Origin: Adiantum capillus-veneris
Lineage: Eukaryota > Streptophyta > Polypodiopsida > Polypodiales > Pteridaceae
Reading direction: 5' to 3'
Assembly (NCBI GenBank): GCA_014529385.2
Contig: CM043953.1
Span: forward strand, 114,137,049-114,201,048
DNA: 64,000 nt
A program made the position numbers and the translations under genes. Of the stretch, positions 34,385-47,062 are shown piece by piece. Position 1 is the first letter of the stretch; each line of letters begins with the position of its first letter. Under the pieces are notes generated by a model, which was not told where the DNA came from, searched no databases, and saw nothing but the letters and a program-made list of their open reading frames with translations.

Positions 34385-37089
34385 AATGGCTCACAATAGT
34401 AAGAGAGTGAAATTAATGTTGATGGCTTTGATTTTGCTAAAGAGCAAGCTACTAAAGATGCCCCTATGCTTGTTAATTACCTTGCTACCAGGCTTCAACA
34501 AGCCATAGGCAATCCATCCCTCCAAGGTGAAGTGCAATGGCAGCTACATACTCATGGGATTCTCAAAAATCCCCACCAAGAAGAGAGCGTACCTAGGAAG
34601 CCTCCTTGTGAGACTTCCAAAAGAGACCTCTCTCTGACAACGGAAGAAGAAAAGGATCCGTACAAAGGGCTCAAAAATCTACTACTTGACGACACATCTC
34701 CTTCTCAAAGGAGAACTCAAGTTTCAATGGTAGAGCCCCCACCGAAACAACAAGAAAGAAGTGAGTCTCCTGCCACCTCGACGGAGATGGCTCCACAAAG
34801 ACGGTGGGCAAAACACTCTCCAACACCCCCTAAACGGAGAAGACCATTGCACACTTCTCTACGCCATAATTCAAAGAGGGATGAGAGAAAACAAGAGAAG
34901 AAAAAGGCGAGAAAGAGGTCACCCTCTTCTCCATCTTCTTTATCCTCTTCCTATTCTAAAGAAAGTGATGGTGCAGACAAGGAGGAACAAGGGATAAAGG
35001 TGAGAAAGAGGTCCTCTTCTCCATCCTCCTCATATTCTTCCTCTTTTGAAGAAAGTGATGGTGCACCTCTTGAACCACCTAAAAGAAGAGGCCATAGGAA
35101 ATCTTATGCCGCATGGAAGAGGTCGTCCAAGCTCAAAAAGTTCAAAGAGGGAGGAAAGAATATCTCTTTCCTTACCTACGATGGCACCTTTGGTGCTACA
35201 GACAAAGTCTTGGCCTTCATCCAACAATTCGATGCGGCGTTGGAGATGAGGGCTTCACGGAGTCCTCTAAGCTACTTCATGTAGCTATGCCTTTTCAAAA
35301 TTCCACCAAGCAATGGTGGTCTAGCCTAGAGGCAAACGATGAAGCTCCACGAACATGGAAAGCTTTAAGAGCTTCCATCATGAAGCAGTTTTTGGCTACC
35401 GTTGCCAAAGACAAGGTACTCACCGAATGGTGAAGCTTGAAGCTCTCTCCTTACGAATCTATTCACAAATATGTAGACAAGTTTTGGGACTTACATCTTA
35501 AAGCCAGTGTCTTTAAAAATATGGATTTTGGAGAGAAAAAACAACAATTTTATGCGGGTTTAACTGAAGATATGGCGGAGTATGTCAACTCCCAAAGGCC
35601 ACGCACCATATCTGCAGCCATACACCATACCATGGTGGCTTCACGAATCAATTTCCAACAAGGGGCTAAAAGAAATCCTAAGCCCTCGGAAAACAAGGAC
35701 CGTAACGAGCCTAAGGGGAAGGACAATGTCCAAAAGTCTCCCAAAGGTAACCCCAACAACAACAAAGCTAAGGAGAAGGGAGTTTATAAAGGCAAAAATA
35801 AACTCTCTCCTGAAGAGCTAGAGCGTTATCGTAAAGATAACCGATGTTTCAAGTGTGGGGAGCAAGGGCATGCCTATCCTTATTGCCCCCACAAGAATAC
35901 ACGAAATGAGCCTCCTAGAGTTACCTTGGTCAAAATCCAAGACCACAAAGGATCTCCTCTATGCCATGCTTGGGGAAAGAGTTGGCCACCAAGCTAGGCA
36001 TTCAAGCCTATGATATGGGAGATTTCCTACCTGCCGATGGTGCTTTCAAGGGGCAAGAAGCCTCAGTCACTCCCTTAATTGGGAAATTAAGGCTCCATGT
36101 CCAAAGGTATGTGGACAAGGAGGACTTCTTTATCTCTCCTCTCAAGCACGAGGGTGTAATCCTAGGGGCACCATGGTTTGATTGCATGGCCGCCAATGTT
36201 AAATTCCTTGAAAGGCAAATCTACTTTAGATTCAAGAAAAAAAAGATATGTACATAGATGCTAAGGAGTTGGGTAACATCATACCATTGTACATAAGCAA
36301 GCTTTCAATAATTCAATAAAGATTTCTATTTCCATGCACATGATTTTTGTTAAAATTTCTCAAAATGAACCTAAAGCTTCAGCAAAAGAAAATATAAACA
36401 ATCACAAGGAGCTAGAGTTATCCAATTTTCTCAAGGGATTTCAAGATGTTTTTATTGACGACATCCCCTATGAACTATCTCCTAAACGAGGCAATGATGA
36501 CCATGCAATTGAACTCCTTCCAGGAAGTTCACCGCCTAATAAACCTCCCTATAGAGTTTCCCAAGTTCAACAAGAGGAGATTATGCGGCAAGTGCATAAT
36601 TTAATTGAGAAGGGCATGGTTAGGCCTAGCTCATCTCCATTTTGTTCACCAGTGTTATTAGTGCAAAAGAAAGACGGCACATATCGTATGTGTGTTGACT
36701 ATAGAGCACTAAATAGGATCACTATCAAAAATAGGTTTCCCGTTCCACGGGTAGAAGACCTATTTGATAAGCTACAAGGGTTGACCTACTTCAGTAGGAT
36801 TGACCTAAAAAGTGGCTACCATCAAATAAGGATAGTTGATCAAGACATTGTAAAGACCGCATTTCGCACTACGTTTGGTATTTACGAGTACATTGTCATG
36901 CCTTTTGGCTTGACCAATGCAGCAGCCACATTTAACCGCTTGATAAAGAATCTATTCAAGCCTCACCGAACCTTTACTAGAGTGATCTATGATGATATAA
37001 TCATCTACTCTAACTCATTAGACGAACACAAGCAACACCTCCAGGTAATATTTCAAGTTTTACGAGAGAATAAATTTTATATTAATTGA
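34385..37089 (+). CDS. gag and RT coding relics of gypsy copy 1
   Basis: Open stretches cover gag (MLVNYLATRLQQAIGNPSLQ; a Ser/Arg/Glu-rich spacer; ISFLTYDGTFGATDKVLAFI; WWSSLEANDEAPRTWKALRA; knuckle CFKCGEQGHAYPYC at about 35848-35889) and then RT (36334-37089) with PFCSPVLLVQKKDGTYRMCV, LKSGYHQIR, MPFGLTNAAATF and the YDD of VIYDDIIIYS. The gag spacer contains an internally repeated RS-like block (RKRSPSSPSS..., RKRSSSPSSS...). The coding region is interrupted in several places. Confidence 0.88.
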
Positions 37090-37184
37090 AAGAAAAGTGA
37101 GTTAGTTTTACAAGAGGATTCATTATTTAGGTCACATTATCTCTCAAGATGGCATCCAAATGGATCCATCAAATCTAAAAATAA

Positions 37185-38177
37185 TGTCATAATAACTAAT
37201 ATCTGATTCTCCTAAATGATTTTCTCATGTTAAACTCATCATTTAATATGGGGAAGTACCAAGGGAGAAAAAGCTAGAATATTGGTTAGGCTGGCAGACT
37301 GGTCACAGTAGGGATCCAAAGGAGGGAAAATAGGGATCCAAAGGGGGCCATCTACAAAAGAGCAATGTGCACAAATGGTGCTTTAAAGACCTTAGGGTTT
37401 AGCCCATTAAGACTTCTAAAAAGCTTAGGTTTCAAAATTAAATAAAATGGTCAATGGTCAAACCTTAGGGAAATTTGGATGCTTATGGGAAGACTCAAAA
37501 GTGTTCCCACATCCCTATCAAGGAGGGGGTGAGCCAGTTTTGTAGGGGATGAGAGAGAAAAACACGCACACTCTTCCAAGCTCCCTTTACACAAATGGCA
37601 TAGTGGACACATGTCAGGCTCTTAGGCAAGTTGCCCCCAAGGTGCATTCAAATCCTATTGCATGGCCATAGAGGTGGACCAATGAGAATTAGCCTAAAGT
37701 AAATGTACTTTAATTCATTTAAAAACACTTGATAAAAGAACCAATGGAAATTAAGTTCTCTATAAGACTATTGGACAGCCTTCCTAAAGGACTAAAGAAA
37801 AGAGATTTTTTATTTTGAAAAACATCAAAAAATGTGTTTTTGTAGTGAACACAAAGTGAGTTGGGGGGTATTTGTTTTGTTTAATGAAAAGTGAATGGTG
37901 AATTTAATGAATCTTGGGGTAATGCCAAGCCATGCATGATAGGGAGAAAATAGAAAGACGATGGACGTCGCACATGCAGGTGGGGTCGTAGGTCGGATAG
38001 ATACACGCAAGTGGTGGGTGCCACTGCATGGAAGGGCTGGTAAATTTACTTGTCAAAAAGAAAATGCTTGATGTACGATAAATATCTCTCTCTATTTGTC
38101 CTAAGTGCAAAAGTCAATACACTTTTTTTTTAAATCTCTTCAATGTGCTTTAAAAAAAATTCTCCCTAAAAGGGTTG

Positions 38178-38233
<56 letters not shown>

Positions 38234-39078
38234 GGGGGGGGGACACATGTCAGAAGGCTAGCAATTATGCTTCTAATTTATTATTGGCTAAGCTTTGCAG
38301 GAGCCAATGAGGGGCCAACAAGAGGAAATAGCAAGAGGGGTCGACCAAGAGAGAGAGGGGGCTGATTTTTGCAAGGCATTATCACACACACACTCACACA
38401 AACTCATGTATGAAATAAACAAGACTATCTCCTTCTCAAGCTTTAATGGAAAGCTCATCATCTACTCCAAGCTTGTAAGAAGGGAGGCCTACACCGACAA
38501 CTCTTGGCTTTGTGATGCAAATCCAACCAAGAGCCAAGCTTCAATGCATGCTAAGCTATTAAGAGTAATTATGTGAGGAGTACTTCTTTCTCGTAAGAAT
38601 ACTTCTTCTTCCTCTAGATCTACTATCATAACCCACTAGCTCTCACCATCTTCGAAGGTGTGTGAGGTCGTGTGAGGTCCTGGGTCTGAGACCGTGAGGG
38701 AATTGATGTTGTGTTTTACAAGTGTAAGCTTGGTGCTTGAAGCTTCCATCTTCGTTGCACCAGCAAGTTATTGAAGGAACACAAAGTATTGTATTGTAAA
38801 ATGTCTTTTTTGATTGGGGAAACCTATAATACAAAGCCTTTTGGAGGGGACCCGGCTCCATGTAAATCCGGTCCTCAATTATTGTCAATAGCTTAATTTC
38901 TCTCTCTTTTTGAAGTATTGTTCATGCCTATCTAACTAGGTGTTATGCTTTTGTAGCTCTCTCTCCATCCAAGCACTCTTGCTATGCTCATTAGGAATCT
39001 ATTCTTAATGAAATGCTCACTATGTCTATGTTGTTTTTTCGCTACACACAAGTTATTAGTAGACCATTAAACGTTACA
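37185..39078 (+). repeat. 3' LTR of gypsy copy 1, with a foreign segment
   Basis: It matches the 5' LTR at its start (37185 to about 37790) and from about 38243 to 39078. The middle, about 37790-38242, is unrelated to the 5' LTR and ends in a GA/poly-G tract, indicating replacement or insertion after integration. Confidence 0.85.
38181..38242 (+). repeat. (GA)21 followed by a 20-bp poly-G run
   Basis: A GA run passes directly into about 20 consecutive G at the junction between foreign DNA and LTR sequence. Such a G run is unusual here and could form a G-quadruplex, or be an assembly artefact. Confidence 0.95.
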
Positions 39079-40022
<944 letters not shown>

Positions 40023-40079
40023 GCACATATACTCACCAATCATATCGATAGTAGAAACTTGTAAAAAAGGCCGGTGAAA

Positions 40080-42317
40080 AAAAGTTTGAGAAACACGCGC
40101 ATAGTAATTACTTACATGTAAATAGCTAGAATTTTTTTTTGCAAGAGTGAAAGAGTATATACGTTATATGTTACCTTGGTTTTTTGGAGAGATGAACTTA
40201 TACCCAGGATCTTCTATGGTGGCTACTCGGTGGCTAGTGCTGCACCTAAGCCTGACACAAGAGTGCGGAGGACATCCTCTCTACCTCTAATGTGGAAGCT
40301 ATGTCATGGCCTTTTTGCCTTGTAGTTGGCAACCTTGTGTGTGTAGCAGTTTTAAATCTAAATACATATCCGCAAACGAACACGAGCTATTCACAGACCA
40401 TGAATTCTAGAAAAGTACAGTGGTATTGCACAATAATTTATTTGCAGTTGAAAATAAATTTTGTACAAGGTAATGAAGATAACAAGATATAGTTCAATAA
40501 TCCATAAACCCAAAGTCTGGGAAAATTTGCGTCACATTAAGATATCCTCCATTTGTTAAGAACTCGACAATTTAATCAAGGAAGGTAGCCCTCACCTGCA
40601 CCCATAGCCACAAGAAAACAGTTCGTTAGCACGTGACTGTACGCAGGTGATGCAGGGCATCCCAGTTGTTATCCATGTCACCTTAAAGAAAACATATTGT
40701 TCTTAACAAGTATTTTGTTTAGTTTTGAAATAAACCATTCTTTGGCAAATTTTGCCAATCTGATAAAGGAAATTGCACACCATAAAGTAGCAATGTACCT
40801 GTTCATTCCTCAATTTAATATACATATATCTCTCTTTTTTTAAAACCATCTTTTTCTAAATCTTTTGATATATATATATATTTTTAAAAAAACTACATTT
40901 CTCAAGAAATATTAATGCTTATCAAGTCATGTCTTGTTATATTGTATCACTAGCCAGAAATAGACAGTTGTTTTAATTAAAAAAATATAAGGCACTAGGT
41001 GAGTCAGTCCTTCGATCAGACTCGAACCTGGTCTGAGACAGATACGACATATAAAAAACCAGAACAGATCCGTATAAAAGGGAGTTTATACGACTTTCTA
41101 TAACCGAGGATTTTATAACTTATTCCTAGAAGCACTATTGTATATACTGCAAGATGCTTAGGTTAGAGTCAGCTTCTATATTTTTGAGTGTTTCTTTTTA
41201 ATCCAGCAAATGAAGACCAACAAATTTTATATAATAGCCGAGGTTCCAACCCAGCCAAGCCATATATAACTCAATTCCCGAGTTGAAGTAAAGGTAATTT
41301 ACCGAACAGTATCAAAAGAAACATCATCTTATGTGAAAAAAACCAGAATCTTGGAACCAGTTTTAATAAATCCAGTATGTGCTGCAATACTTTAGCTCAA
41401 TATACAAACCAAGTATGTATTGCCACTCATATTCAATAACGGATGTGTAGCAACTCTTAGCTTTATCATGAATAAGAGAACAAGCACTAAGAGAAGTCAG
41501 GACGCCTTTACAGAAACCAGTATAAAGTGCCCTCAAACAAGTGTACCGCAGATCTAATGCAATAGGAACCTTACCAAGAGATTTAAATTTATCAAGTGAC
41601 TGTAATTTTATACACAGGACAGCAGTAAATTAGTGAAGCCGTAATCCAAAATATCAAATCCACATTATATGATCATTACAGCTCATTTTATTTGTGAGTT
41701 TCTGGGTTTTTTTTAATTTTTACACGAGTTAATTTAATCTATTGAGCAGATTTTTAACCGAATCTTAACATCTTCGCACCAATATACAATTCCATTCTAA
41801 AAAGTACATACAATACTCTTTCCTTAGTAGCAAAAACGGCCTCTTACCTGGCAGTTTCCCCCAATTTTTTTAAAAAAACAGAATTTTCCTCATAGACCAG
41901 TTTTACGACACTTTAAACGGCAACCATGCATACAACTCCCATCATTCACAAAAATCCAGGCAATACTTAGTTTAACCGAGCCTTTCACTCAGTTTCCAGA
42001 ACCAGGTTGCAACTTAATTATTTGTTTATTTTACGACATCGACCATCATTAGTCAAAGAAATATATAATTTCCAAATTGTCACACAGCAGCAAAAGAGTA
42101 CCTACACATTCATTAATCTCCAAAAGACCAGTAAAAAGTATTCGGAACAAGTTTCCAAATTTTCAAATCATTTCATCAACAAAGCTTCAGAGTGACATAT
42201 TAGCTTTAGGTTAAATATACGGTAACAGACTACCTGGTTTTTTTTAAAGAATTTCAAAAAACCAGTTACAGTGAAGCTACAGAGATTCCAAATGTAAGAC
42301 AAGGAATTTTATAAAAC
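40080..42317 (-). other. AT-rich island, possibly introns of a minus-strand gene
   Basis: About 2.2 kb of compositionally distinct DNA are studded with poly-T and poly-A runs and the word AAAACCAG. No long frame is present on either strand. The minus strand carries several good splice-donor words: CCAG|GTAAGAGG near 41849, TTCG|GTAAATTA near 41292, ACAG|GTACATTG near 40799 and CAAG|GTAACATA near 40171. It lies directly downstream of a candidate first exon (42318-42374, minus), so it may be an intron-rich gene with very short exons or a non-coding transcript. I could not assemble a coding sequence. Confidence 0.35.
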
Positions 42318-42374
42318 CTGTAGATTAGGAGACGACGAAGCGTCCACAGTATCCTTCAAGTTCTTTTTCGGCAT
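42318..42374 (-). CDS. Candidate first exon of an unknown minus-strand gene
   Basis: The minus strand reads MPKKNLKDTVDASSSPNLQ followed by a GTTTTATAAA donor. The Met lies about 107 bp downstream of a TATA box (GTATAAAAGC, 42481-42490). The peptide is basic then Ser-rich and matches nothing I know. The short exon, TATA spacing and donor together are suggestive, but no second exon was identified. Confidence 0.35.
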
Positions 42375-42480
42375 GATTGAGCACCCAGTAGGAAGTATCC
42401 ACTCACCCACACAGTATAGAATGCACACAAGTGAATATAGTACGATGCCAAGTGAGTAAGAGTACTCACAATTTTAGGGG

Positions 42481-42490
42481 GCTTTTATAC
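42481..42490 (-). promoter_or_regulatory. TATA box, minus strand
   Basis: GTATAAAAGCCCCC on the minus strand (core at 42481-42490) stands 107 bp before the Met of the candidate exon 42318-42374. The same extended box, CTATAAAAGCC, faces the other way at 43276. Confidence 0.5.
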
Positions 42491-42732
42491 ATTACTGAAG
42501 CGAATCGGGAGCAGATCCGCCACTGTCACAGTCCTGCTACAAAGTTAGACGCCACCCATACGGGCCAGATACTCAGGGATAGTCCCCGCTGAAGATCCGG
42601 TCTGACCTTACATCAGTATATGCGACTATACTCACAAGCCACCTCAACCCTAGCGCAGGCACAAGACGTGTTGCAGGCAGCCCGACACAACAGAGAGGTA
42701 AAAATACGCTACAGAGTGTAAATGGAGAGGGA

Positions 42733-43207
42733 GAGATGTGCTATTTACCTTAAAGCAAGGTCACATCATAAAATATCTAGTCTTATAATGTATACCTACT
42801 GGACACACCAAATCCGTCGATACCCGGTTCAATTCGACATCGAGATTTTATTTTATTTTTACCTGGCTCAGGTTTAGCCACACATCCCAATATAAAATCC
42901 ACACACCATAATCCTCGGCATATGTCATGCATCCAGCAACTGGGTACAGTATATAGAGATGTTTATTTACCTTAAAGCAAGGTCACATCAAATAAATATC
43001 TAGTCACATACAGAATACCAACTAGAAACCCCAATGCAGTCGATACCCGGTTTGAATTGACTATCGAGCTTTTTTTTTTAAAAAAACAGGCTCAGTTTTA
43101 TCCCACACATCCTAGCTATCCACAAACCAATATACTCGGCTTAAGTCAAGTATCCAATAACAGGGGTACAGTATCCAACAAGGAACTAAACAGTGTACGA
43201 TGTGCTG
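42733..43207. repeat. Two-unit tandem repeat between divergent promoters
   Basis: Unit 1 (about 42733-42956) and unit 2 (about 42957-43207) share in order: TTTACCTTAAAGCAAGGTCA, a TATCTAGTC block, GTCGATACCCGGTT, TCGAG(A/C)TTTT, CAGGCTCAG-like, CACACATCC and GGGTACAGTAT. GATGTGCT occurs at the start of unit 1 and again at about 43199, where a third unit would begin. Divergence between units is moderate, with the named blocks conserved, suggesting functional sites. Confidence 0.8.
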
Positions 43208-43275
43208 CATATTAACAACACATTTTTTTTTATTAATTCATACTTCCAATTTTGATTCAAAGTCAGAAAGTGAGT

Positions 43276-43286
43276 CTATAAAAGCC
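43276..43286 (+). promoter_or_regulatory. TATA box, plus strand
   Basis: CTATAAAAGCC lies 75-85 bp upstream of the Met at 43361. It repeats the box at 42481-42490 in the opposite orientation, so the two may drive divergent transcripts. Confidence 0.5.
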
Positions 43287-43360
43287 AGAAGACACTAATA
43301 TATAAACCAATCAAAGGTAGCAGTAAGGAGTAACTGTACAAGGGTAATATACATATCCGC

Positions 43361-43903
43361 ATGTTTGCATTCAGGAGTGCTAAAAAAATGGCCTACAATC
43401 AAGAACTGGTTTTTTCCATAGCAAAAGCACACCTTTATCAATCAGGTGATTCTACACGGAGAACAACATTACTCCGTTATGAACTATATCTATTCCCACA
43501 CTTAGGAACCTCTGTTTCCCAGACTAAATGGTGGTCATACAAAGATCGAGTGACTCGTGTAACACTTTGGGGTCGTGAGCATTTTAGGAACAATATCAGA
43601 TTGGCTATGGTTACAGAAGCTCTGGGCCTAGGGCCACAGTATTATTACGTAGAACATTCAATGAAGCCAGGTTTTTCAGAGCGGTTATACCTGCTAGCCC
43701 AATTCCTTCCATCTCAAAAGATCTATTTGTATCGAAGTTATGGTCATCAACTAAGAGGTTATTTTAACAGTACTCCACGCACACAGGAGTATGGGTTGGT
43801 CTTGGCAACTGGTATTTTGCCCTTAACAGAGCGCCCAAACACCTGCTATTACTACGATAGCTGTTTGTGTGATCACGTAATGGGTGGTTTAATAGAGATG
43901 TAG
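43361..43903 (+). CDS. Orphan 180-residue protein
   Basis: The frame opens MFAFRSAKKMAYNQELV (a second Met lies nine codons later), stays open for 180 codons in AT-rich DNA and ends at 43903. It is aromatic and basic (KWWSYKDRVTRVTLWGREHF, QYYYVEHSMKPGFSERLYLL), predicted mixed alpha/beta, with no signal peptide, membrane helix, zinc ligands or known domain that I recognise. A TATA box lies 80 bp upstream and a GT/GA microsatellite 80 bp downstream. Length and lack of low complexity argue that it is real. It could be a host orphan gene or part of an unidentified mobile or viral-type element. Confidence 0.45.
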   Translation: MFAFRSAKKMAYNQELVFSIAKAHLYQSGDSTRRTTLLRYELYLFPHLGTSVSQTKWWSYKDRVTRVTLWGREHFRNNIRLAMVTEALGLGPQYYYVEHSMKPGFSERLYLLAQFLPSQKIYLYRSYGHQLRGYFNSTPRTQEYGLVLATGILPLTERPNTCYYYDSCLCDHVMGGLIEM

Positions 43904-43977
43904 ATGAGGAGCCACAAAAATACTTATCGGCCCTGCTTCTTTTTGTCCCTTGTGAGTCAGAAGAAAGAACTCAAGCT

Positions 43978-43981
<4 letters not shown>

Positions 43982-44075
<94 letters not shown>
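43982..44075 (+). repeat. (GT)21 then (GA)26
   Basis: GT repeats at 43982-44022 pass into GA repeats at 44023-44075. On the minus strand this is (CT)n followed by (CA)n, as in the other compound tracts of the window. Confidence 0.99.
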
Positions 44076-44076
<1 letters not shown>

Positions 44077-44233
44077 ATATGTGGGATTTTACTCTTGTGC
44101 AAGCTAAATGCTATGTTGAGCCATTGAATCTAGGCTCTTCATTTCTTCCTCTTTCATTTACCACAAGTCGCTTAAAGATGATAGCATTGACACTTTATTT
44201 GTAATGTTTGTGTACATTTCTTCTTTGTGCGAG

Positions 44234-44742
44234 ATGCCACCAAGGGGTGTGGGAATAAGAAATGCTCTAAAGACTAGAAGGCATGGAGGTGGCCCAACCA
44301 AGAATAGACCTCTAGGCAAACCAAAGACCAAAGATGTTTACCATTGTCTCTTGGCCTCACCAGAATGGTTCTATCCCTTAATAGACTATGGGGTAAGAAA
44401 TGGCCGGAAGCAAGGTGGAGGGTGGTTACTAACAACATTTGGACCCATAGTGGCCTCTGTCGATGAAGCTCTTTCTTTGGAAAGTGCTATGGTGGGACTA
44501 TACTGACAGGAGTGAAGATATCAGCCAAAGGGATTGGAGCCGATAGGCGTTCTGGCTACAAAGTGGCGAGTGAGGACCTTGTGCACCTTTTCAAGGAGGG
44601 TCCAGCTATATGTGGGTTGACAGGGAAGATGTGCAAATGGATTCAAAAGACCTTGAAGATTGGGTTCTACAAGAACGACCTAATCCTTGGTGGTAGGGGG
44701 ATGAAAAGCCAAGTGCTGCTGATTTGTACGCAAATTGTTTAA
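44234..44742 (+). CDS. Unrecognised coding-like fragment
   Basis: One frame reads MPPRGVGIRNALKTRRHGGG then KPKTKDVYHCLLASPEWFYP and VASVDEALSLESAMVGLY to 44506. Another continues ISAKGIGADRRSGYKVASED then CKWIQKTLKIGFYKNDLILG to 44742. The two adjoining frames have protein-like composition and the join near 44506 suggests a frame change or short intron. No family is recognised. It may be a transposon-derived or decayed host sequence. Confidence 0.3.
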
Positions 44743-45179
44743 ATTTTGCTACTATAAGCAAATTTGGAAGGCCATCAATTGTTGAGTCTTTGAGAACGAC
44801 CTCTCATGTGCTAGCTTCTTGGAGATCATGCAAGAAAGTAAAGAACTAGTTGTTTCATTTGGTAAAAGCAAGGACCTTAGTGAATGGAATTGGGCCATCA
44901 ATGCGATGTTGGTAAGCTAGGGATAGCCTAGGTCATTTGTGTGCATTTTGAACCCCCCCTTGTATCTACCTGGTCTTATGGATTCCCTGGCTTGGATTGT
45001 GAACAGTGCTAGTCTTGCAATTGTTTGATTTTCTCAATATAACATCACTCACTCCAGTGAGTTTTGCAAAAAGAAGAAATGCTCTAAAGATTTTTTCTTT
45101 CTTGATACTTAAGTTTGAAATGATAAGATTTGTCTGATGGAGATTTTTCAAGATGTCAATTTTTAGCATGGTTGAGGGT
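44743..45179. other. Intergenic, nothing recognised
   Basis: AT-rich DNA without repeats, splice patterns or frames that I can support. Confidence 0.4.
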
Positions 45180-45500
45180 TGAATAAAAGGAAGGTTGTAA
45201 GATTTGGGTTATGGCATGCAAATCTCCACCCATCCAACACCTATATAGCCTATCATGGGTCCCACTTCCATGCCATGTGGGCTCATACCCCCTTCCCTTT
45301 CCCCAAGCCCTGCTCAAGATACTTGTCCTTCCACTATTCCCCCCTTGGAGAAGAGTTTTTGTCCACGAAAACAAAAGTGAAAATCAATTCTAATAACACC
45401 AATGTTCTTCCAAGTAGAACCTTCTTCGGGTAAGTCCTTCCACTTGACTGAAATCTTCATAAACATCATAAAATTACACTCTCTACAAATAGTCATGTAG
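45180..45500 (-). mobile_element. Chromovirus-like pol tail relic
   Basis: The minus strand reads ISVKWKDLPEEGSTWKNIGV, the KW-x-W-like core of a retroelement chromodomain, followed by a closing LFSKGGIVEGQ with a purine-rich tract (about 45330-45350) as at the 3' end of Ty3/gypsy pol. No LTR pair could be defined. The relic is short, clearly broken and probably old. Confidence 0.5.
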
Positions 45501-45732
45501 ATTGAGAAGATGTAAAAACAAAATCAGAACGCTCAATGTAGCAAAAACACTTCATAAGTGGAATGTCTCGATGCTCCTGTCAAAAATAACAGTGGGTAAA
45601 GATCACCAAGATGAGACCAAGATGTTCATCATTCATTCTACCATAAAACCCCATCATAAGGTTACCATACTTCTCATCTTGCCACAAGTAGTTCGCTCGG
45701 AGCTTTGTCTGCAGGCTTGTCTCTGGCCACTC

Positions 45733-46377
<645 letters not shown>

Positions 46378-47062
46378 AGGAACAACTAGTTATGGCCAGC
46401 ATTATGCCACTCCAAGTATAGCTCATGCCGATTCAACAATCTTGTGCCCTCGGCCATCCTTCAATGTTCATGGAAATGATATGCAGCAGGTCCCCATGCC
46501 TAATTCTGATCAAGATTCACACCGATTCTTTTCCATGCAATTTGCCCATGCAGTAGTAAGACGGGCAGAACCGAAAAAGAGTATCGGAGACCTTTCAAAC
46601 CCTGCTTATATTTTGTAGACCATCAAGATGGAAGGTACTTCGGATGCTTGTCGACGTGATGAGCACTCTCAAAGATCAAATATTTCATGCAGTCAACCCA
46701 TGGCAGAGGTTTGTTCTAGTGCTGCAGAAACAGAAGATATCAGATTTCAATCGATGATCACTTGGCCTAATCTGGAGTCGAATCACCAAACCTCATTGCC
46801 TTCGCAGGCCCGTTCAGCACATTTTTATGCTAATGCTATGAGACTGTTCGCAATGCAAACGACAGAAGTTCCTATCCTAATCGAGCATGAAGAAAATATC
46901 AACGTTGTTGTCGTTGGATCGTATAGAAATGTTGAAGGAGTTGTAGCATTCACGCGTTCTGTTGTTGCTCTTCTATTGAAAGATCACAACTCCCCCTTCA
47001 CTATTGTATGTCAAGGTGATGCCCGTGTAGCGAGAAGGATAGCGGTGTGGAGGCATACATGA
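46378..47062 (+). CDS. Unrecognised protein-like frame with one internal stop
   Basis: The reading begins YAGTTSYGQHYATPSIAHAD, continues through HRFFSMQFAHAVVRRAEPKK, meets a stop at about 46616 and goes on as MEGTSDACRRDEHSQRSNIS (46628) to VVVVGSYRNVEGVVAFTRSV, ending at 47062. The first part is Gln/Ser/Pro-rich as in plant transcription-factor tails; the last part looks like a compact beta/alpha segment. No domain is recognised. It may be a terminal exon with a short intron or a decayed host gene. Confidence 0.35.

Larger units (their letters stand above)
32272..39078 (+). mobile_element. Ty3/gypsy retrotransposon (copy 1), shortened
   Basis: LTRs at 32272-33863 and 37185-39078 both begin TGTCATAATAACTAATATCT and end ...TTAAA(T/C)GTTACA. 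The primer site TTGGTATCAAAGC (Met-tRNA type) follows the first LTR. ACTGA before and AGTGA after are a candidate 5-bp target duplicate with one change. The interior encodes gag with a CFKCGEQGHAYPYC knuckle, part of the protease region, and RT (KDGTYRMCVDYRALN, YFSRIDLKSGYHQIR, VIYDDIIIYS). RNase H and integrase are not visible. The element is broken, with several breaks, and the two LTRs have diverged by several percent, so it is much older than the 15422-24426 insertion. The second LTR contains replaced, unrelated DNA. Same family as 55282-60320. Confidence 0.9.

Noticed and set aside
40990-41040. A GGTTCGAGTC-like word on the minus strand, suggesting a tRNA or SINE B box
   Set aside because: No A box at the right distance, no cloverleaf and no target duplication could be found; a chance match is more likely.
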